A DNA stretch of 42,540 nt from CAYXVU01 sp964468725 (GCA_964468725.1 CAYXVU010000019.1:1-42540); one strand, 5' to 3'; positions 8,204 through 18,525 are shown, counted from the stretch's first letter. Numbers and translations: made by a program. Notes: generated by a model not told the origin, from the sequence alone.

Positions 8204-10789
8204 TTAGCTGAGCGAAGCGATCAAGGTTGCGATCAAGCCGAGCAGTTGATCGGCCTCCGCCTGCGTTAAGTGCTTGCCGCGTTGCGCGCTCACCTGATGC
8301 TGTAAAGCATTCAGCTTGCTGATGGCCTTCTGGATTTTGCCTTGCTCGAAATCTTCTTGCGCCTGTTCGGCTTTGTTAATCAAGCTGTTGCGAATGCCGG
8401 GCGGAGCGTCCGATGTAGCGACCAGAATAGCTTGGCGCAACGCCTCGAAGGTTCCTTCTACGTCGGCAACAATGAAGACGCCGCTTTGATCGGGAGCGCC
8501 CATCGTTGAAACGAAGATGCGGGATACACTTGCATCTACACTCAAGATGGCTGGGCGCAAAGGCATAGGCAAGGTCGCCGTGACAGTCAGGCTGCCGCCA
8601 TCAATGAAAGAGATCGTATTGTCGTTGAGATTGCCGACATAGATGCGATTACTCAGTTCATTGACCGCTACTGCACTGGGGCCGTCGCCGACGGCCAGCG
8701 TAGCCAGAAGGGTATTGGTAAGTCCATCAATGATCGTCACCGTGTCGTTGTTGAAATCGGCAACGATGACCTGCCCGGTGCTTTCGTTCACAGCAACCTG
8801 TATGGGAAAGAGAATGGTCGGGTTCAATGAACCTACCGACAACGTCGTTATCAAAGCGTGAGAGGTGCCGTCCAGAACGTGTAGTAATCCGGTTCCGGTT
8901 ATAAGATAAACTCGATTGAGCGATTGATTGACGCGGATGTTGGCCACCGGATTGAAGGTTGCCGGAAGCGGCATGGCCACATTGGTTGCCCCATCAAGGA
9001 CGCCGCTCGACGAGGGCGCGCCCGCAACGCGGAAGTAGATGCGATTGGTCGTTTCGTTGACCGCCACATCGCCATTAAAAGACGCCGTAATCGGAAAGGC
9101 GCTGGTGTCGGCATTGGTGGCTCCATGGACGACGCCGTCAATGACTGTAATGCTGCCGGGGTATTCTGCGCCGAAGCCATTATTCGTCACGTAGATTTTG
9201 TTGGTCGCTTGGTTAATTCCCAATCCGAAAGGTTGATTCCCGACTTCAACATTGGCAATCACCGCCCGACTATTGCCATCAATGACGGAAACGTATCCCG
9301 GTATCGAAACCGTATCGCCTGCCAGATTGGAGAGCGAGTTGAGAGCGTAAATGCGATTGGTGTGACGATTGACGGCTGTAAACAGGTATCGCGCGCTCGC
9401 GTGCGGCAGTCCGCTGACCGTTTGACTGGCTCCGTGTTGATCGAAAACTTGTAGATCGCCAACGACGAGAGTACGGCCAACGTAATAGCAATGATCGTTT
9501 GGATTGACAACCCCGCGTCCGGCTTCCGCTCCGGTGATGATATTGGCGGCCAAGGTCGCACTGCTCAGATTAATCTCTTGCAGGAAGTTCCCTTGATTGG
9601 CGACGTAAGCGCGATGGGTGAGCGGGTCGAAAGCGACATCGGACGGAATCTGCGTTGAAGGGATGGCGGCAATCACCGTGTTGGTCGCGCCATCAATAAT
9701 CGAGGTGCGCTTGTCGAAAAAAGAGGTCGTGGCGATGCGATTCAAGCTTTCATCCACGACAACATCACCTGCGCCAGACGCACGGCCTACGGGAATGGAC
9801 GCCAGCACCGTGTTGAAAGTCGGACTGAAGCGGTCACCGTCTATGACAATGAGTTTGCCGGGCGTGAGAACTTCGGAGGTTTGCAAATAGACGCGTCCGG
9901 TTCCCGAATGAATCGCCAGTTTTTCGTCGGGCGCAGCTTGCGGAACCAGGCCGGGGATGGGAATCATCGCCAGCATCGTGTTGGTCGCCCCATCGGCGGC
10001 AATCATTTGATCGCCCTGCGCGATGGCATAAACCAGATTGGCGGTTTCATTGACCGCAACCCCGAACGCGTTGAAGGTTCCCGGTATTTTGGCAAAGCTC
10101 AAAGTCGCACCATCGAGCGCGTATAACCCGCCCAGTGTGGGGCCAGCGGTCGCGCCGAAATAGACTTTGTTGGCGGTTTCGTTGACCGCAATGCCGCGCG
10201 GGAAGGCGCCTGCCGGAAGGGAGACCGTTTGCACGATTTGATGAAACGTCGCGCTCGCCGGGTTGATGTCAAAGACGGTCACGAAGGCTTGTATCGGCGA
10301 GGGGGCAGGCGAGATAGGCGTGTTGGTCACATACAGCAAGCCACGCGTTTCGTCCACATCGAACGATTGCACGATGCGCCCCGTGAGCGTGAGCGTCGGC
10401 AAGGCTTGATTGAAAGTGGGGCTGGAAGGTCGCGCGTCAATCACTACGATGTTGGAGTTTGGCTGCCGAAAATAGATCAAACTCGTCGCCCGATTGACCT
10501 TCTCGTAATTGAGTGCGCCGTTGGTGGGCAACGGAATGACCGTCGTCAGAGAATGGGTGATCGGGTTAATCACGCCGACTTCGCTGTCATAGGCTCCGGA
10601 AGCGCCTAGGTAGACCGAACCATTCGGAGCGACGGCGACTTCGAATCCAAATCCGACATTGTTGGCGAGACTCGGCGGGTTGAAAGATATTGTCGTGACG
10701 ACCGATTGCCCGACCGCACCGCTTGCCATCAGCAAAAGGGTGAAAAACAGAATCAGGGCTATTGGATAACTCAATCGCTTACTCTTCAT
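8204..10789 (-). CDS. Secreted YncE-like beta-propeller protein with C-terminal FIMAH-like helical domain
   Basis: An 861-residue exported protein: a signal peptide (YPIALILFFTLLLMASGAVG) is followed by many repeats of about 45 residues of the form VAVNExTNRIYVxN...xxxVIDGxTN. These are the signature of YncE/SMP-30-type beta-propellers, and there are enough repeats for two propellers. The last 85 residues (from FEALRQAILVATSD) form a helical domain resembling the FIMAH domain found at the ends of bacterial surface proteins. The ATG at 10789 is preferred to the adjacent GTG because GAGG lies seven bases before it. It follows the beta-helix gene by 83 bases on the same strand, so the two are probably co-expressed. 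Ligand and role are unknown. Confidence 0.85.
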   Translation of the reverse strand: MKSKRLSYPIALILFFTLLLMASGAVGQSVVTTISFNPPSLANNVGFGFEVAVAPNGSVYLGASGAYDSEVGVINPITHSLTTVIPLPTNGALNYEKVNRATSLIYFRQPNSNIVVIDARPSSPTFNQALPTLTLTGRIVQSFDVDETRGLLYVTNTPISPAPSPIQAFVTVFDINPASATFHQIVQTVSLPAGAFPRGIAVNETANKVYFGATAGPTLGGLYALDGATLSFAKIPGTFNAFGVAVNETANLVYAIAQGDQMIAADGATNTMLAMIPIPGLVPQAAPDEKLAIHSGTGRVYLQTSEVLTPGKLIVIDGDRFSPTFNTVLASIPVGRASGAGDVVVDESLNRIATTSFFDKRTSIIDGATNTVIAAIPSTQIPSDVAFDPLTHRAYVANQGNFLQEINLSSATLAANIITGAEAGRGVVNPNDHCYYVGRTLVVGDLQVFDQHGASQTVSGLPHASARYLFTAVNRHTNRIYALNSLSNLAGDTVSIPGYVSVIDGNSRAVIANVEVGNQPFGLGINQATNKIYVTNNGFGAEYPGSITVIDGVVHGATNADTSAFPITASFNGDVAVNETTNRIYFRVAGAPSSSGVLDGATNVAMPLPATFNPVANIRVNQSLNRVYLITGTGLLHVLDGTSHALITTLSVGSLNPTILFPIQVAVNESTGQVIVADFNNDTVTIIDGLTNTLLATLAVGDGPSAVAVNELSNRIYVGNLNDNTISFIDGGSLTVTATLPMPLRPAILSVDASVSRIFVSTMGAPDQSGVFIVADVEGTFEALRQAILVATSDAPPGIRNSLINKAEQAQEDFEQGKIQKAISKLNALQHQVSAQRGKHLTQAEADQLLGLIATLIASLS

Positions 10790-10872
10790 CACATCACCTC
10801 AACTTTCTCCATTTCGCGGCAAACCGTTGCGGGCAGGTTCTCGACCGAGAGCGGGAAAAGGCGGCTAACCGG

Positions 10873-11958
10873 TCACGGCTTCGGGCACAGGGCGCAATTC
10901 GATGTGCCGCTGATATTGGCCGGGTTGGCGCAAAATTGATTCGCCCCCTGACTGCAATTTAGACTGCCGGTTATCTGCGAAGCGCCGATCAGCACGCCGG
11001 TCGAAAACCCGCGCAAGATGAAGCCTAAAATGTTTGATGGAATCGTCGGCGGGCCGCCCCCCAAAGGCGAGGCATCGGCGATGCGAAGATAGGATTGATT
11101 GTCGGCAACGTTTGCCAAAGCGGCGGCGGTTTGCGCCACTCCTGAAAAGTTGAGATTACTCCCACTGTTGAGTGAGATATGCCCGCTCAGAGTCGTGCGA
11201 ATCAAGGTTCCTGTACCGCCCGAATCGGCAAGACTCGCCCCATTCGCCATAAAGCCGTTGATCGTTGTATCGGCGATGGTCAACACTGAATTGGTGCTGT
11301 TGATGCCGCCGTTGAGCAATTGGCTATCATTGAGCACCAGCGACGAGGCGCCAAAATTCAGAATGTTGGTTCGCAGATTGGCTCCAATCCCGGCTCCGGG
11401 ATCGGCAATCGTACAGTTCGTACATTGAAAGCGTGAGGCTTGAAAGCTCGCCACATTGATGAAGCCGTTATTACTGATGGTCGCGCCTTCCCCTTCGAAC
11501 AGCGACGCTTCCAAATTGACGCCGTAACGGCTGTTGCCTTCGATGCGACTATTGACGACGCGCAGGTGCGGGGTGCTGGCTCCGGTCGCCAAGAGTCCAA
11601 TGAAGCCGCTGGTCAATTTCAAGTTTTCAACTGTGACTTCGTGCGCCTCTTTGACCCACAACGCCGCATCAATATCGGCAGTGTTGAACACTGCCTGTAT
11701 GCCGTCCGTAGCCGGGTCTGTACCCCGCAGCGTCACGCGGTTGCGCGTAATGATGACGTTTTCATTACACATCCCTTCCACTTCGATGATGAGAATGTCG
11801 GCGTTGCGATGGCGCTCTAATGCCTCGTTGATTTTTTTCCCTTGATTGCCCTGATTACAGCGCACTCTGACGGTCGCCGTCGTCTGTGCACCGACCGCCA
11901 GGGTTGCTACGAGTATCGTGAGGATGGCAAAGACCAAGAAGTAAGGGCGGATTTTCAT
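10873..11958 (-). CDS. Secreted right-handed beta-helix protein
   Basis: A 361-residue exported protein with a signal peptide (FLVFAILTILVATLAVGAQ) and a body of short repeating turns typical of parallel beta-helices, such as VTLRGTDP, HEVTVENLKLTSG, LRVVNSRIEGNSRYGVNLEAS and ATISNNGF. Similar folds occur in pectate-lyase-like and adhesion proteins, but no polysaccharide-lyase catalytic motif is evident. Cysteines cluster near the end (CSQGANQFC, NCALC), suggesting disulfides outside the cytoplasm. An AGGAGGAA ribosome binding site lies close upstream of the ATG. It lies immediately upstream of the beta-propeller gene on the same strand. Confidence 0.8.
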   Translation of the reverse strand: MKIRPYFLVFAILTILVATLAVGAQTTATVRVRCNQGNQGKKINEALERHRNADILIIEVEGMCNENVIITRNRVTLRGTDPATDGIQAVFNTADIDAALWVKEAHEVTVENLKLTSGFIGLLATGASTPHLRVVNSRIEGNSRYGVNLEASLFEGEGATISNNGFINVASFQASRFQCTNCTIADPGAGIGANLRTNILNFGASSLVLNDSQLLNGGINSTNSVLTIADTTINGFMANGASLADSGGTGTLIRTTLSGHISLNSGSNLNFSGVAQTAAALANVADNQSYLRIADASPLGGGPPTIPSNILGFILRGFSTGVLIGASQITGSLNCSQGANQFCANPANISGTSNCALCPKP

Positions 11959-12357
11959 AGCAATTCCTCCTGCGTTCCTTCACGTCGCATCCGAGTGATG
12001 GAGATAAAATTGAAGTCCTGATCGCTTGCGAATGCGATTGTCATCCGCATGCAGATGTAGACATGGCAGCATCGCTTATGAAAGCGAATTCCCACTGGCA
12101 AGCCGAGCGCAATCGTCAGTCAGTTGCGACTCAATTCGCGTTCCGCTTGTGTGGTGACGGGTGCAGAGAGAGGCTTCGCTTTGAAGGTGAAGGAGTTAGC
12201 CAATTCTACTTGCCGAGACTGGGCGCGCACAGATGTAGCCCTTCGTGCTACATCGAAAATCCATCTCCGCAGAGGTAAGGAGCTATAACGCAGAGGATTA
12301 CCTTCAACTGCGGCGATTCTGTTGTCAGGAATTGTTGCCCTTGAGGCAACAGTCGCG
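11959..12357. other. Intergenic region of about 400 bases
   Basis: I see no convincing gene here; the open frames are short and lack ribosome binding sites. It should hold the promoter of the beta-helix gene, but no clear -35/-10 pair stands out. The one structured element is the small hairpin at 12232-12254. It also contains the 3' flank of the sigma54 activator gene, with no obvious terminator. Confidence 0.5.
12232..12254. repeat. Small perfect palindrome (hairpin)
   Basis: GATGTAGC and GCTACATC form a perfect 8-base stem around the loop CCTTCGT. No T-run follows on either strand, so a terminator role is unlikely. It may be a small repeat element. Confidence 0.5.
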
Positions 12358-14157
12358 CTACTTATGGTTTTCGGGATTTCGGCGAAGCAGTTTGTGCAAG
12401 GTGATGCGGTGCATTCCTAATCGTTGGGCGGCGGCAGTGAGATTGCCCTCAGTCTCTTCCAATGTGCGCGCGATCAGTTGTTGCTCTTTTTCCTTCAGCA
12501 GGCGGCGAATCTCTTGCCGTCTACGGCGCAAGTCTTCGAGGCTCGTAAGCGGCATGGATAACCATTCGACGTCCATCTCCTTTTGCAAGCTGATGCGCTG
12601 TGGCGCACTGGGCAAAACCTCTTCGGGTAAATCGCCAAGGCAGATGACGCCATCGCCGGTCAATGCGACCAACCGATGAATGAGATTTTCCAATTCGCGC
12701 ACGTTGCCGGGGAAAGCATAGTTCTGCAAGTGCTCAAGGACGGCTTCCGTCAAGCGAACCGGCTTTTGATAGATAGCCGCGAACTTGCCAAGAAAATGTT
12801 CGATGAGCAACGGAATATCTTGCTTATGATCGCGCAACGCCGGGAGGGGGATGGGGATAACATGCAGGCGATAATACAAGGCTTCTTGAAACTTGCCATC
12901 GGCGACTTGCCGCTTCAAATCCTTGCTGGTCGCCGACACGATACGAACATTCACCTTAACCGGCTGCTTGCCGCCTAGCCGGTCGAATTCATTGGCCTGC
13001 AAAAAGCGCAGCAGTTTAGCCTGTAAGGGATAGGCCAATTCGCTGATTTCATCCAAAAAGACGGTTCCTCCATCGCCTTGCTCGATGCGCCCGATGTAGC
13101 GTTCGGTTGCGCCCGTGAAGGCGCCGCGCTCATGCCCGAACAGTTCCGATTCGAGCAGCGTTTCGGGAATCGCTGCGCAGTTGATGGCGATAAACGGACG
13201 CCCTTTGCGCGCGCTTTGATAGTGCAGCGCGCGCGCCACCAACTCTTTGCCGGTTCCACTTTCGCCTTCGATCAGCACGGCGGCAGGCGAATCGGCAATG
13301 CGACTAATCACATCCATCACGGCTTGGATCTTCACATCTCGCCCAATGATTTCGGTCGAAGCACAACGAGAATCTAAAAAGATACGACTTTGCCCTGCGA
13401 AGGCGACTGGCAACAACCTTGCCTGATGGAGAGCAAAAACGGCTATCTGTGCCGCCGCTTCCGTCAAGGCAAGATGATCTTCAGTAAAACTATCGGGCTG
13501 CGCGTTATTCTCCAAATAGAGTGCGCCGATGAGTCGTTCACTTTGGCACAGGGGCGCAGCTAACACCGATTTGATTTGCAACTTTATGACGCTGGTTTCG
13601 TGCGCATATGCGGGGCTTTGTGACGCATCAGCGATGAGCAGCGCCGCGCCCGTTTCGAAAACATCGCGCAACAAGGTGCGACTGAATTCAAATTCTTCCA
13701 GCGCCAAATTCGTCGTTTGATAATTGCGTACGGCGATCAAATCGGCTTCGGTCGATTCGGGTAAGTAAAACAGGACGAACCCGCGCTCGGCCCCAGTCAT
13801 CTCGATCAGCGTATCGAGTAGAGCTTCGCCGTAAGCCGTCGAAGAGGCGACCGGAATGGCTAACAAGTGCAGTAAGTTTTTCAGCGGTTCGGCTGCCGAT
13901 AAGCTCTCCGCTTCGCGGGCAATTTTGGTGAGAAAATCGGCGCGCGCCATCTCGGTTACTAAAGCGACGCGCTCACGCAGCTCCTTCAATTGAGCAGCCA
14001 GACGAGGGAATCGCGGGTCTGCCGTGCTCGTTTGCATGACGGTGAGCCATTCATTGAGAGCAGCGAAACTCGCATCGCAAATGCGGGCTTCGCGTTCCAG
14101 CAAAGCCGTGCAGGCTTCGGTGAGGCTTTGAATTCGCGCAGCTTCGATCTTCATCAT
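12358..14157 (-). CDS. Sigma54-dependent transcriptional activator, GAF-AAA+-Fis type
   Basis: A 599-residue bacterial enhancer-binding protein that would activate sigma54 promoters. Residues 1-100 are helical and unassigned. About 105-245 is a GAF sensor domain (TGAERGFVLFYL, LAAPLCQSERLIGALYLEN). The AAA+ domain has Walker A GESGTGKE (298-305), the sigma54-contact loop GAFTGA (345-350) and Walker B VFLDEI (366-371). The C-terminal Fis-type helix-turn-helix is at about 565-592 (GNLTAAAQRLGMHRITLHKLL). The usual FREDLYYRLNV segment reads FQEALYYRLHV. There is no receiver domain, so control is by GAF ligand or by partner proteins. It follows the kinase/WD40 gene by 78 bases on the same strand, which suggests the kinase may control it. 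Target promoters are not identified. Confidence 0.93.
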   Translation of the reverse strand: MMKIEAARIQSLTEACTALLEREARICDASFAALNEWLTVMQTSTADPRFPRLAAQLKELRERVALVTEMARADFLTKIAREAESLSAAEPLKNLLHLLAIPVASSTAYGEALLDTLIEMTGAERGFVLFYLPESTEADLIAVRNYQTTNLALEEFEFSRTLLRDVFETGAALLIADASQSPAYAHETSVIKLQIKSVLAAPLCQSERLIGALYLENNAQPDSFTEDHLALTEAAAQIAVFALHQARLLPVAFAGQSRIFLDSRCASTEIIGRDVKIQAVMDVISRIADSPAAVLIEGESGTGKELVARALHYQSARKGRPFIAINCAAIPETLLESELFGHERGAFTGATERYIGRIEQGDGGTVFLDEISELAYPLQAKLLRFLQANEFDRLGGKQPVKVNVRIVSATSKDLKRQVADGKFQEALYYRLHVIPIPLPALRDHKQDIPLLIEHFLGKFAAIYQKPVRLTEAVLEHLQNYAFPGNVRELENLIHRLVALTGDGVICLGDLPEEVLPSAPQRISLQKEMDVEWLSMPLTSLEDLRRRRQEIRRLLKEKEQQLIARTLEETEGNLTAAAQRLGMHRITLHKLLRRNPENHK

Positions 14158-14235
14158 CGGTCAGACAACTTGTCCCACTTGAGCGAGCAGAGTTCAAAAA
14201 GTCGCCGGTCGGTTGCCGGTCTCTCTATTGATAAA

Positions 14236-17200
14236 TCACCATCTCGGCGCAGAATCCAGCGGATAGCCCCACAGGCTGCGCCGCAGACGGTAGAGACGCA
14301 CGGATTTGTCTTGCCCTCCAGAGGCGATGCGTTGACCATCGGGCGCATAGGCGACGGCGACGACCGGCGCATTGTGTGTGCCGATGCGGGTTATCAACCG
14401 GCGGCTGCCGACATCCCACAACGCGATGGTTTGGTCATCGCTTGCTGATACAACGCGAGCGCCATCGGGCGAGAAGGCGACTCCTTTGACGCGCGCCGCA
14501 TGATGACCGAGTACGGCAAGTTCGCGCAACGGATTGGCCTGCAAGAGCAAGACTCTGCCGCCAATATCGCTTGCCGCCAGATACCGACCGTCGGGAGAGA
14601 GGCTCAAACTGCCGGGCAAGGCATTAGGCAAAATCAAGTGATCCACCAGTTGCCAGTTGTTTGTATCAAGCGTATAGAGCAACCGCGCATCGCTCATCGC
14701 AAAGGTCAGGCGCTGGCTATCTTTCGAGAAGGCGACGCCATAAACGCTGGTTGTTCCATCCAACCCCAGCGTTGTCAATCTCTCAGCAATCTCATCTTTC
14801 GCAATCAGAATCCGCCCGGTTTGACTGTCAAAGACGCCACCGTTTGTTGCGATCCAGCGCCCGTTTGGGGAGAAGGCCAGACAGTAGGCCGGATACAGAT
14901 ACCACGCGGACAAAAATTTTGCGTAGAGGGAACCCTCAAAAACCCATAACTGCTGGCGACGGTCAATGTCCCACAAGATCAGAGCACCATCTTGATCGGC
15001 CGTCACCAATTGACGGCCATCGGGGGAAAAGGCTAAGGCGCTCACCCGCGTATTGTGGCCGATGAGGGTCGCTTCTTTCTCGCCGCTCTCCGCATTCCAA
15101 ACGATCACCGAGCGGTCTTCGCTGGCCGATGCCAAGCGTCTTCCCTCCGGTGAAAAGGCCACCGCCCGTACCGCTTGCCGGTGCTCATTGAAATTGGCCG
15201 CTGCCTCACGCTCGGCGACATCCCAGACCATCAAAGCGCCATCCTCGTGTGACGTAACCAGCCATTTGCGGTCGCGGGAAAACGCCATGCCCCACACTTC
15301 CGTCTCCGACGCTAACCGCGCCAGCTTCGTTTGCGTCTGCAGATCCCACAACACAATGTCTTCCGCGCCCGATGCCGCTAGCTTGCCATCTGGCGAAATC
15401 GCCGTTACCCGTCCGTGAAACTGATGGGCGCGAACTTTACGAAGCAACCGGCGGCGAGGCATATCCCAAAACCAGACTTGCCCTCCGCTATCAAGGCCGA
15501 ACAGATGCCGTCCATCTGCCGTCAGCGTGAAATGGGTCAGGCCAATAATCGGGTCAAGCGGCGCGGTTTGCGGTTCTCCGGTAAGCCGATAAATCTCTCC
15601 CGTACTATAAATCAGGGTGCGGCTGTCCGCAGAAAACGACAGATTATCCCACCACGTCCCGCGCGCAATCTCAGAGAATTTTGTCCATTTCCCGACTTCC
15701 CAAATGATCGTACGGCTATCCGGCTGATGCGAAGAGGAGGCCAAGTATTTGCCATTCGGTGAAAAGACCACGTTTCGCACCAGAGATTGGTGCTCTGTGA
15801 GGGTTACCGCTTTTTTCAGGTTGACGGCGTCCCAAACGATCACCGTATGATCGTCGCTGCCGGTAGCAAACCAGTTGCCATCAGGCGAAAAGGCGACCGA
15901 AATCACCCAATTCGTATGGTCTGTGAAGGTGGCCAATCGTTCACGCCGCGCAAAGTCCCAAACAATGACCTGCGAATCCTCGCCCGCAGAAACCAACAAG
16001 CGACCGTCGGGTGAAAAGGCGATTTTGCGCGCGGCTGCGCTGTGTCCGCCGTTGAAACGCACGCCCTCCCAGTTTTCGCTGACGGATAGAATCGCAGCAA
16101 CGCTCGTTGCCGCAATCAATACCAGCAAGGCTGCAACCAGGCTTCTGACAATCCCCGACCGCCAACTCTTCCACATCAACTCTTTGGCCGCATCGCTGCT
16201 GCCCACGTCGCCATAGCGGCGAATGAACCAGACTTTACTGATCGGGATGCGCGTCCGTTTGTCGAGGAGATAATTCGACAGATATTGTTTGAACAAGCGA
16301 TTGGCGCTCTGCGTCGCATCCAAAACGCGACCGGTGATTTGATTGATCTTGTCAATCAAATACTCATGCATCAACTCATAGCGCCAGGGTTCTTCGTCCT
16401 GTACTTCGCGCACCAACCGCGCCTGCGCGAAGAGGTGCAGGATACGCTTCACCTCCTGTGGGTGGCGTTGTGTGCGACGGGCAATTTCATCAAGCGGCAA
16501 AACCAACCGCGTATTCTCATCAGAGATCAGGCTGCGAAGGATCAGCTTGGCGCTCTCTTGATCGCCCGAAGCGAAGATCACATCTTCCAGGTAGCTGTAG
16601 ACCAGCGGTTCTTTGCCTCCGGCTTGATGATAATCATGAACCGTAAAAATCCTTTTGCTCTGCAATCGCTCGCCGACGATTTGCAGTTCAGAGGGTAAGA
16701 CTGTGTCGGCAACCGCCAAATCCTCCGCAACCCGGCGACTCAAATCGGCGGCCAGAGGCAGGCGGGCATGCTGCACCGATTTTTCGATGATCCCAGCAGC
16801 CTGCTTGGTATCGAAGTTTTGTAAATGGAACAAGCGCGCACTCATCAGCGGCTCAGACACCCGTCCGGCAAACTCCGTGCTAATCAGGTAGAGGAAATCC
16901 GCGCGTATGGAGAGGAGGAAGGTCACCGGTAAGCGGCTGTCATTATGACACTCGGCGATGAAGGCGATGAGCGCTTCTCGTTCGTTGCGGGTTTTGAAAT
17001 TGACGAAGAACTCTTCGAATTGGTCAAAGATGATGACCAACTTCGTATCAAGTTCGCGGGTCAGACGAAGCAAGTACTCGATCACTGACTCGCCTTCACC
17101 CGCCTCTACCCGACTGTGCTTGTGGCATTCATCAAGCAAGGTTGCTAACGGGTCTTTGTACAAGCGACAGCAGATTGTAAAGCAACCGGCTTCCCATAAT

Positions 17201-18525
17201 CGCGGCATAAGACCGGCGCGCACCAACGACGTTTTTCCGCTCCCCGAATCGCCATAGAGCACGCCGAAGCGATACTCCGCCTGTATAAGCATAGCAAGCA
17301 GCGATGCAGTTTCCGCTTCCCGCCCGTAAAATCGGTTGCGATCCGCCTCTTGAAAGGGCAACAGGCCGCGAAACGCTGCGCCTTGCGGCAGCCGTTGAAT
17401 GGCAACAGGAAGCGAGCGCCGCGTCAAGAAGAGAGCCAGAAAACTCACTGCCGCACAAAACAGAAACCCGATAGCAAACCATCGGGAATTCTGCCAACCG
17501 GAAAGCCCGACTCCTCCTCCAATCAATGCGGCGAGCACGCCAAAGACCAACACGGCTGGGCGGTGTCGCCGCACACTCCATTGCCGAGGCGGCGAGGGCG
17601 AATCCTCCTTCTCAAAGCGATGTGACGCTTCTCCAGCTCGATGCCCTGTCAGAGTAATAAACGGATGTTCAGTGAAACGATTTAACCGGTCGAGTTGTTC
17701 GCGCAGTCGCCGCAACTCGGCGAGTAAATCAGCGGCGGAGGCATAGCGTTGGCTGCGATCTTTCTCCAGCGCCCCCCGGATGATCGCTTCCAGTTCGAGC
17801 GGCACATCATCACGATAAGCGCTTAGGGGCTGCGGCTGATTATGTAGAATATTATGCAAGAGGCCCGATAGCCCCGCAGCCTCAAACGGTCTGTGTGCGG
17901 TGAGCATTTCATAGAGCACAACGCCCAACGAGAAAATATCTGTTCGCGCATCCAACCTCTCACTGCGCGCCTGTTCCGGTGAAAGATAGGCCAGCGAACC
18001 GACAAGCGAAGGAGGCTCCGTTTGCTGACCGATTTTCGTTACAGCAACAGGAAGAGGTGAGGCCGCAAACCTTGCTAACCCAAAATCCAACACCTTCACA
18101 ACTCCTGTAGGGGTCAGCATCAGGTTGACGCTCTTGAGGTCACAATGAATACATCCGCGCTCATGGGCTGTGTGCAAGGCATCGGCAATCTGGGTGGAAA
18201 TATCGAGGGCTTCGCAGATCGGCAGCGCCCCTTGTTTGAGGCGTTGCGCCAGCGTCTCGCCGACAACGTACTCCATCGCAATGAATGGAGAACCGTTCCA
18301 TTGGCCGAGTTCATAAATGGTAGCGATGTTGGGATGATTGAGGAGGGCGGCTTGTTGAGCCTCCGCGATCAATTGCTGTTGCGCATCTGGGTCTGCGGCA
18401 ATCCGTGCGGGAAGAACTTTGAGCGCGACGCGACGGTGGAGGCTGAGGTCTTCCGCCTCATACACTTCGCCCATTCCACCTGCGCCGAGGCGACCGAACA
18501 CGCGATAGTGTGCGATGAGTTCCAT
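14236..18525 (-). CDS. Ser/Thr protein kinase fused to a STAND-type ATPase and WD40 repeats
   Basis: A membrane-linked signalling protein of 1429 residues. The kinase domain (about 1-280) has the glycine loop GAGGMG, lysine K36 (VALK), alpha-C glutamate E55, and DFG at 147-149. The catalytic loop reads HCDLKSVN instead of HRDLKPxN, so it is a non-RD kinase. Two membrane segments follow (about 322-367). Next is a P-loop ATPase with GDSGSGKT (425-432) and an FDQFEEF Walker B near 500-506, typical of conflict-system/novel-STAND NTPases. A third membrane segment lies near 792-815, and then come about 14 WD40 repeats (SPDGRxLAS...VxVWD) to the end, enough for two propellers. The ATG at 18525 places the start five residues before the conserved HYR; a TTG at 18558 would add 11 residues. 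It is divergent from the permease genes and probably co-transcribed with the sigma54 activator. Confidence 0.92.
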   Translation of the reverse strand: MELIAHYRVFGRLGAGGMGEVYEAEDLSLHRRVALKVLPARIAADPDAQQQLIAEAQQAALLNHPNIATIYELGQWNGSPFIAMEYVVGETLAQRLKQGALPICEALDISTQIADALHTAHERGCIHCDLKSVNLMLTPTGVVKVLDFGLARFAASPLPVAVTKIGQQTEPPSLVGSLAYLSPEQARSERLDARTDIFSLGVVLYEMLTAHRPFEAAGLSGLLHNILHNQPQPLSAYRDDVPLELEAIIRGALEKDRSQRYASAADLLAELRRLREQLDRLNRFTEHPFITLTGHRAGEASHRFEKEDSPSPPRQWSVRRHRPAVLVFGVLAALIGGGVGLSGWQNSRWFAIGFLFCAAVSFLALFLTRRSLPVAIQRLPQGAAFRGLLPFQEADRNRFYGREAETASLLAMLIQAEYRFGVLYGDSGSGKTSLVRAGLMPRLWEAGCFTICCRLYKDPLATLLDECHKHSRVEAGEGESVIEYLLRLTRELDTKLVIIFDQFEEFFVNFKTRNEREALIAFIAECHNDSRLPVTFLLSIRADFLYLISTEFAGRVSEPLMSARLFHLQNFDTKQAAGIIEKSVQHARLPLAADLSRRVAEDLAVADTVLPSELQIVGERLQSKRIFTVHDYHQAGGKEPLVYSYLEDVIFASGDQESAKLILRSLISDENTRLVLPLDEIARRTQRHPQEVKRILHLFAQARLVREVQDEEPWRYELMHEYLIDKINQITGRVLDATQSANRLFKQYLSNYLLDKRTRIPISKVWFIRRYGDVGSSDAAKELMWKSWRSGIVRSLVAALLVLIAATSVAAILSVSENWEGVRFNGGHSAAARKIAFSPDGRLLVSAGEDSQVIVWDFARRERLATFTDHTNWVISVAFSPDGNWFATGSDDHTVIVWDAVNLKKAVTLTEHQSLVRNVVFSPNGKYLASSSHQPDSRTIIWEVGKWTKFSEIARGTWWDNLSFSADSRTLIYSTGEIYRLTGEPQTAPLDPIIGLTHFTLTADGRHLFGLDSGGQVWFWDMPRRRLLRKVRAHQFHGRVTAISPDGKLAASGAEDIVLWDLQTQTKLARLASETEVWGMAFSRDRKWLVTSHEDGALMVWDVAEREAAANFNEHRQAVRAVAFSPEGRRLASASEDRSVIVWNAESGEKEATLIGHNTRVSALAFSPDGRQLVTADQDGALILWDIDRRQQLWVFEGSLYAKFLSAWYLYPAYCLAFSPNGRWIATNGGVFDSQTGRILIAKDEIAERLTTLGLDGTTSVYGVAFSKDSQRLTFAMSDARLLYTLDTNNWQLVDHLILPNALPGSLSLSPDGRYLAASDIGGRVLLLQANPLRELAVLGHHAARVKGVAFSPDGARVVSASDDQTIALWDVGSRRLITRIGTHNAPVVAVAYAPDGQRIASGGQDKSVRLYRLRRSLWGYPLDSAPRW

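Noticed and set aside
12096..12112. GG-N10-GC sigma54-like -24/-12 motif on the plus strand
   Set aside because: It points away from the beta-helix gene, no plus-strand gene lies downstream, and the boxes are poor.
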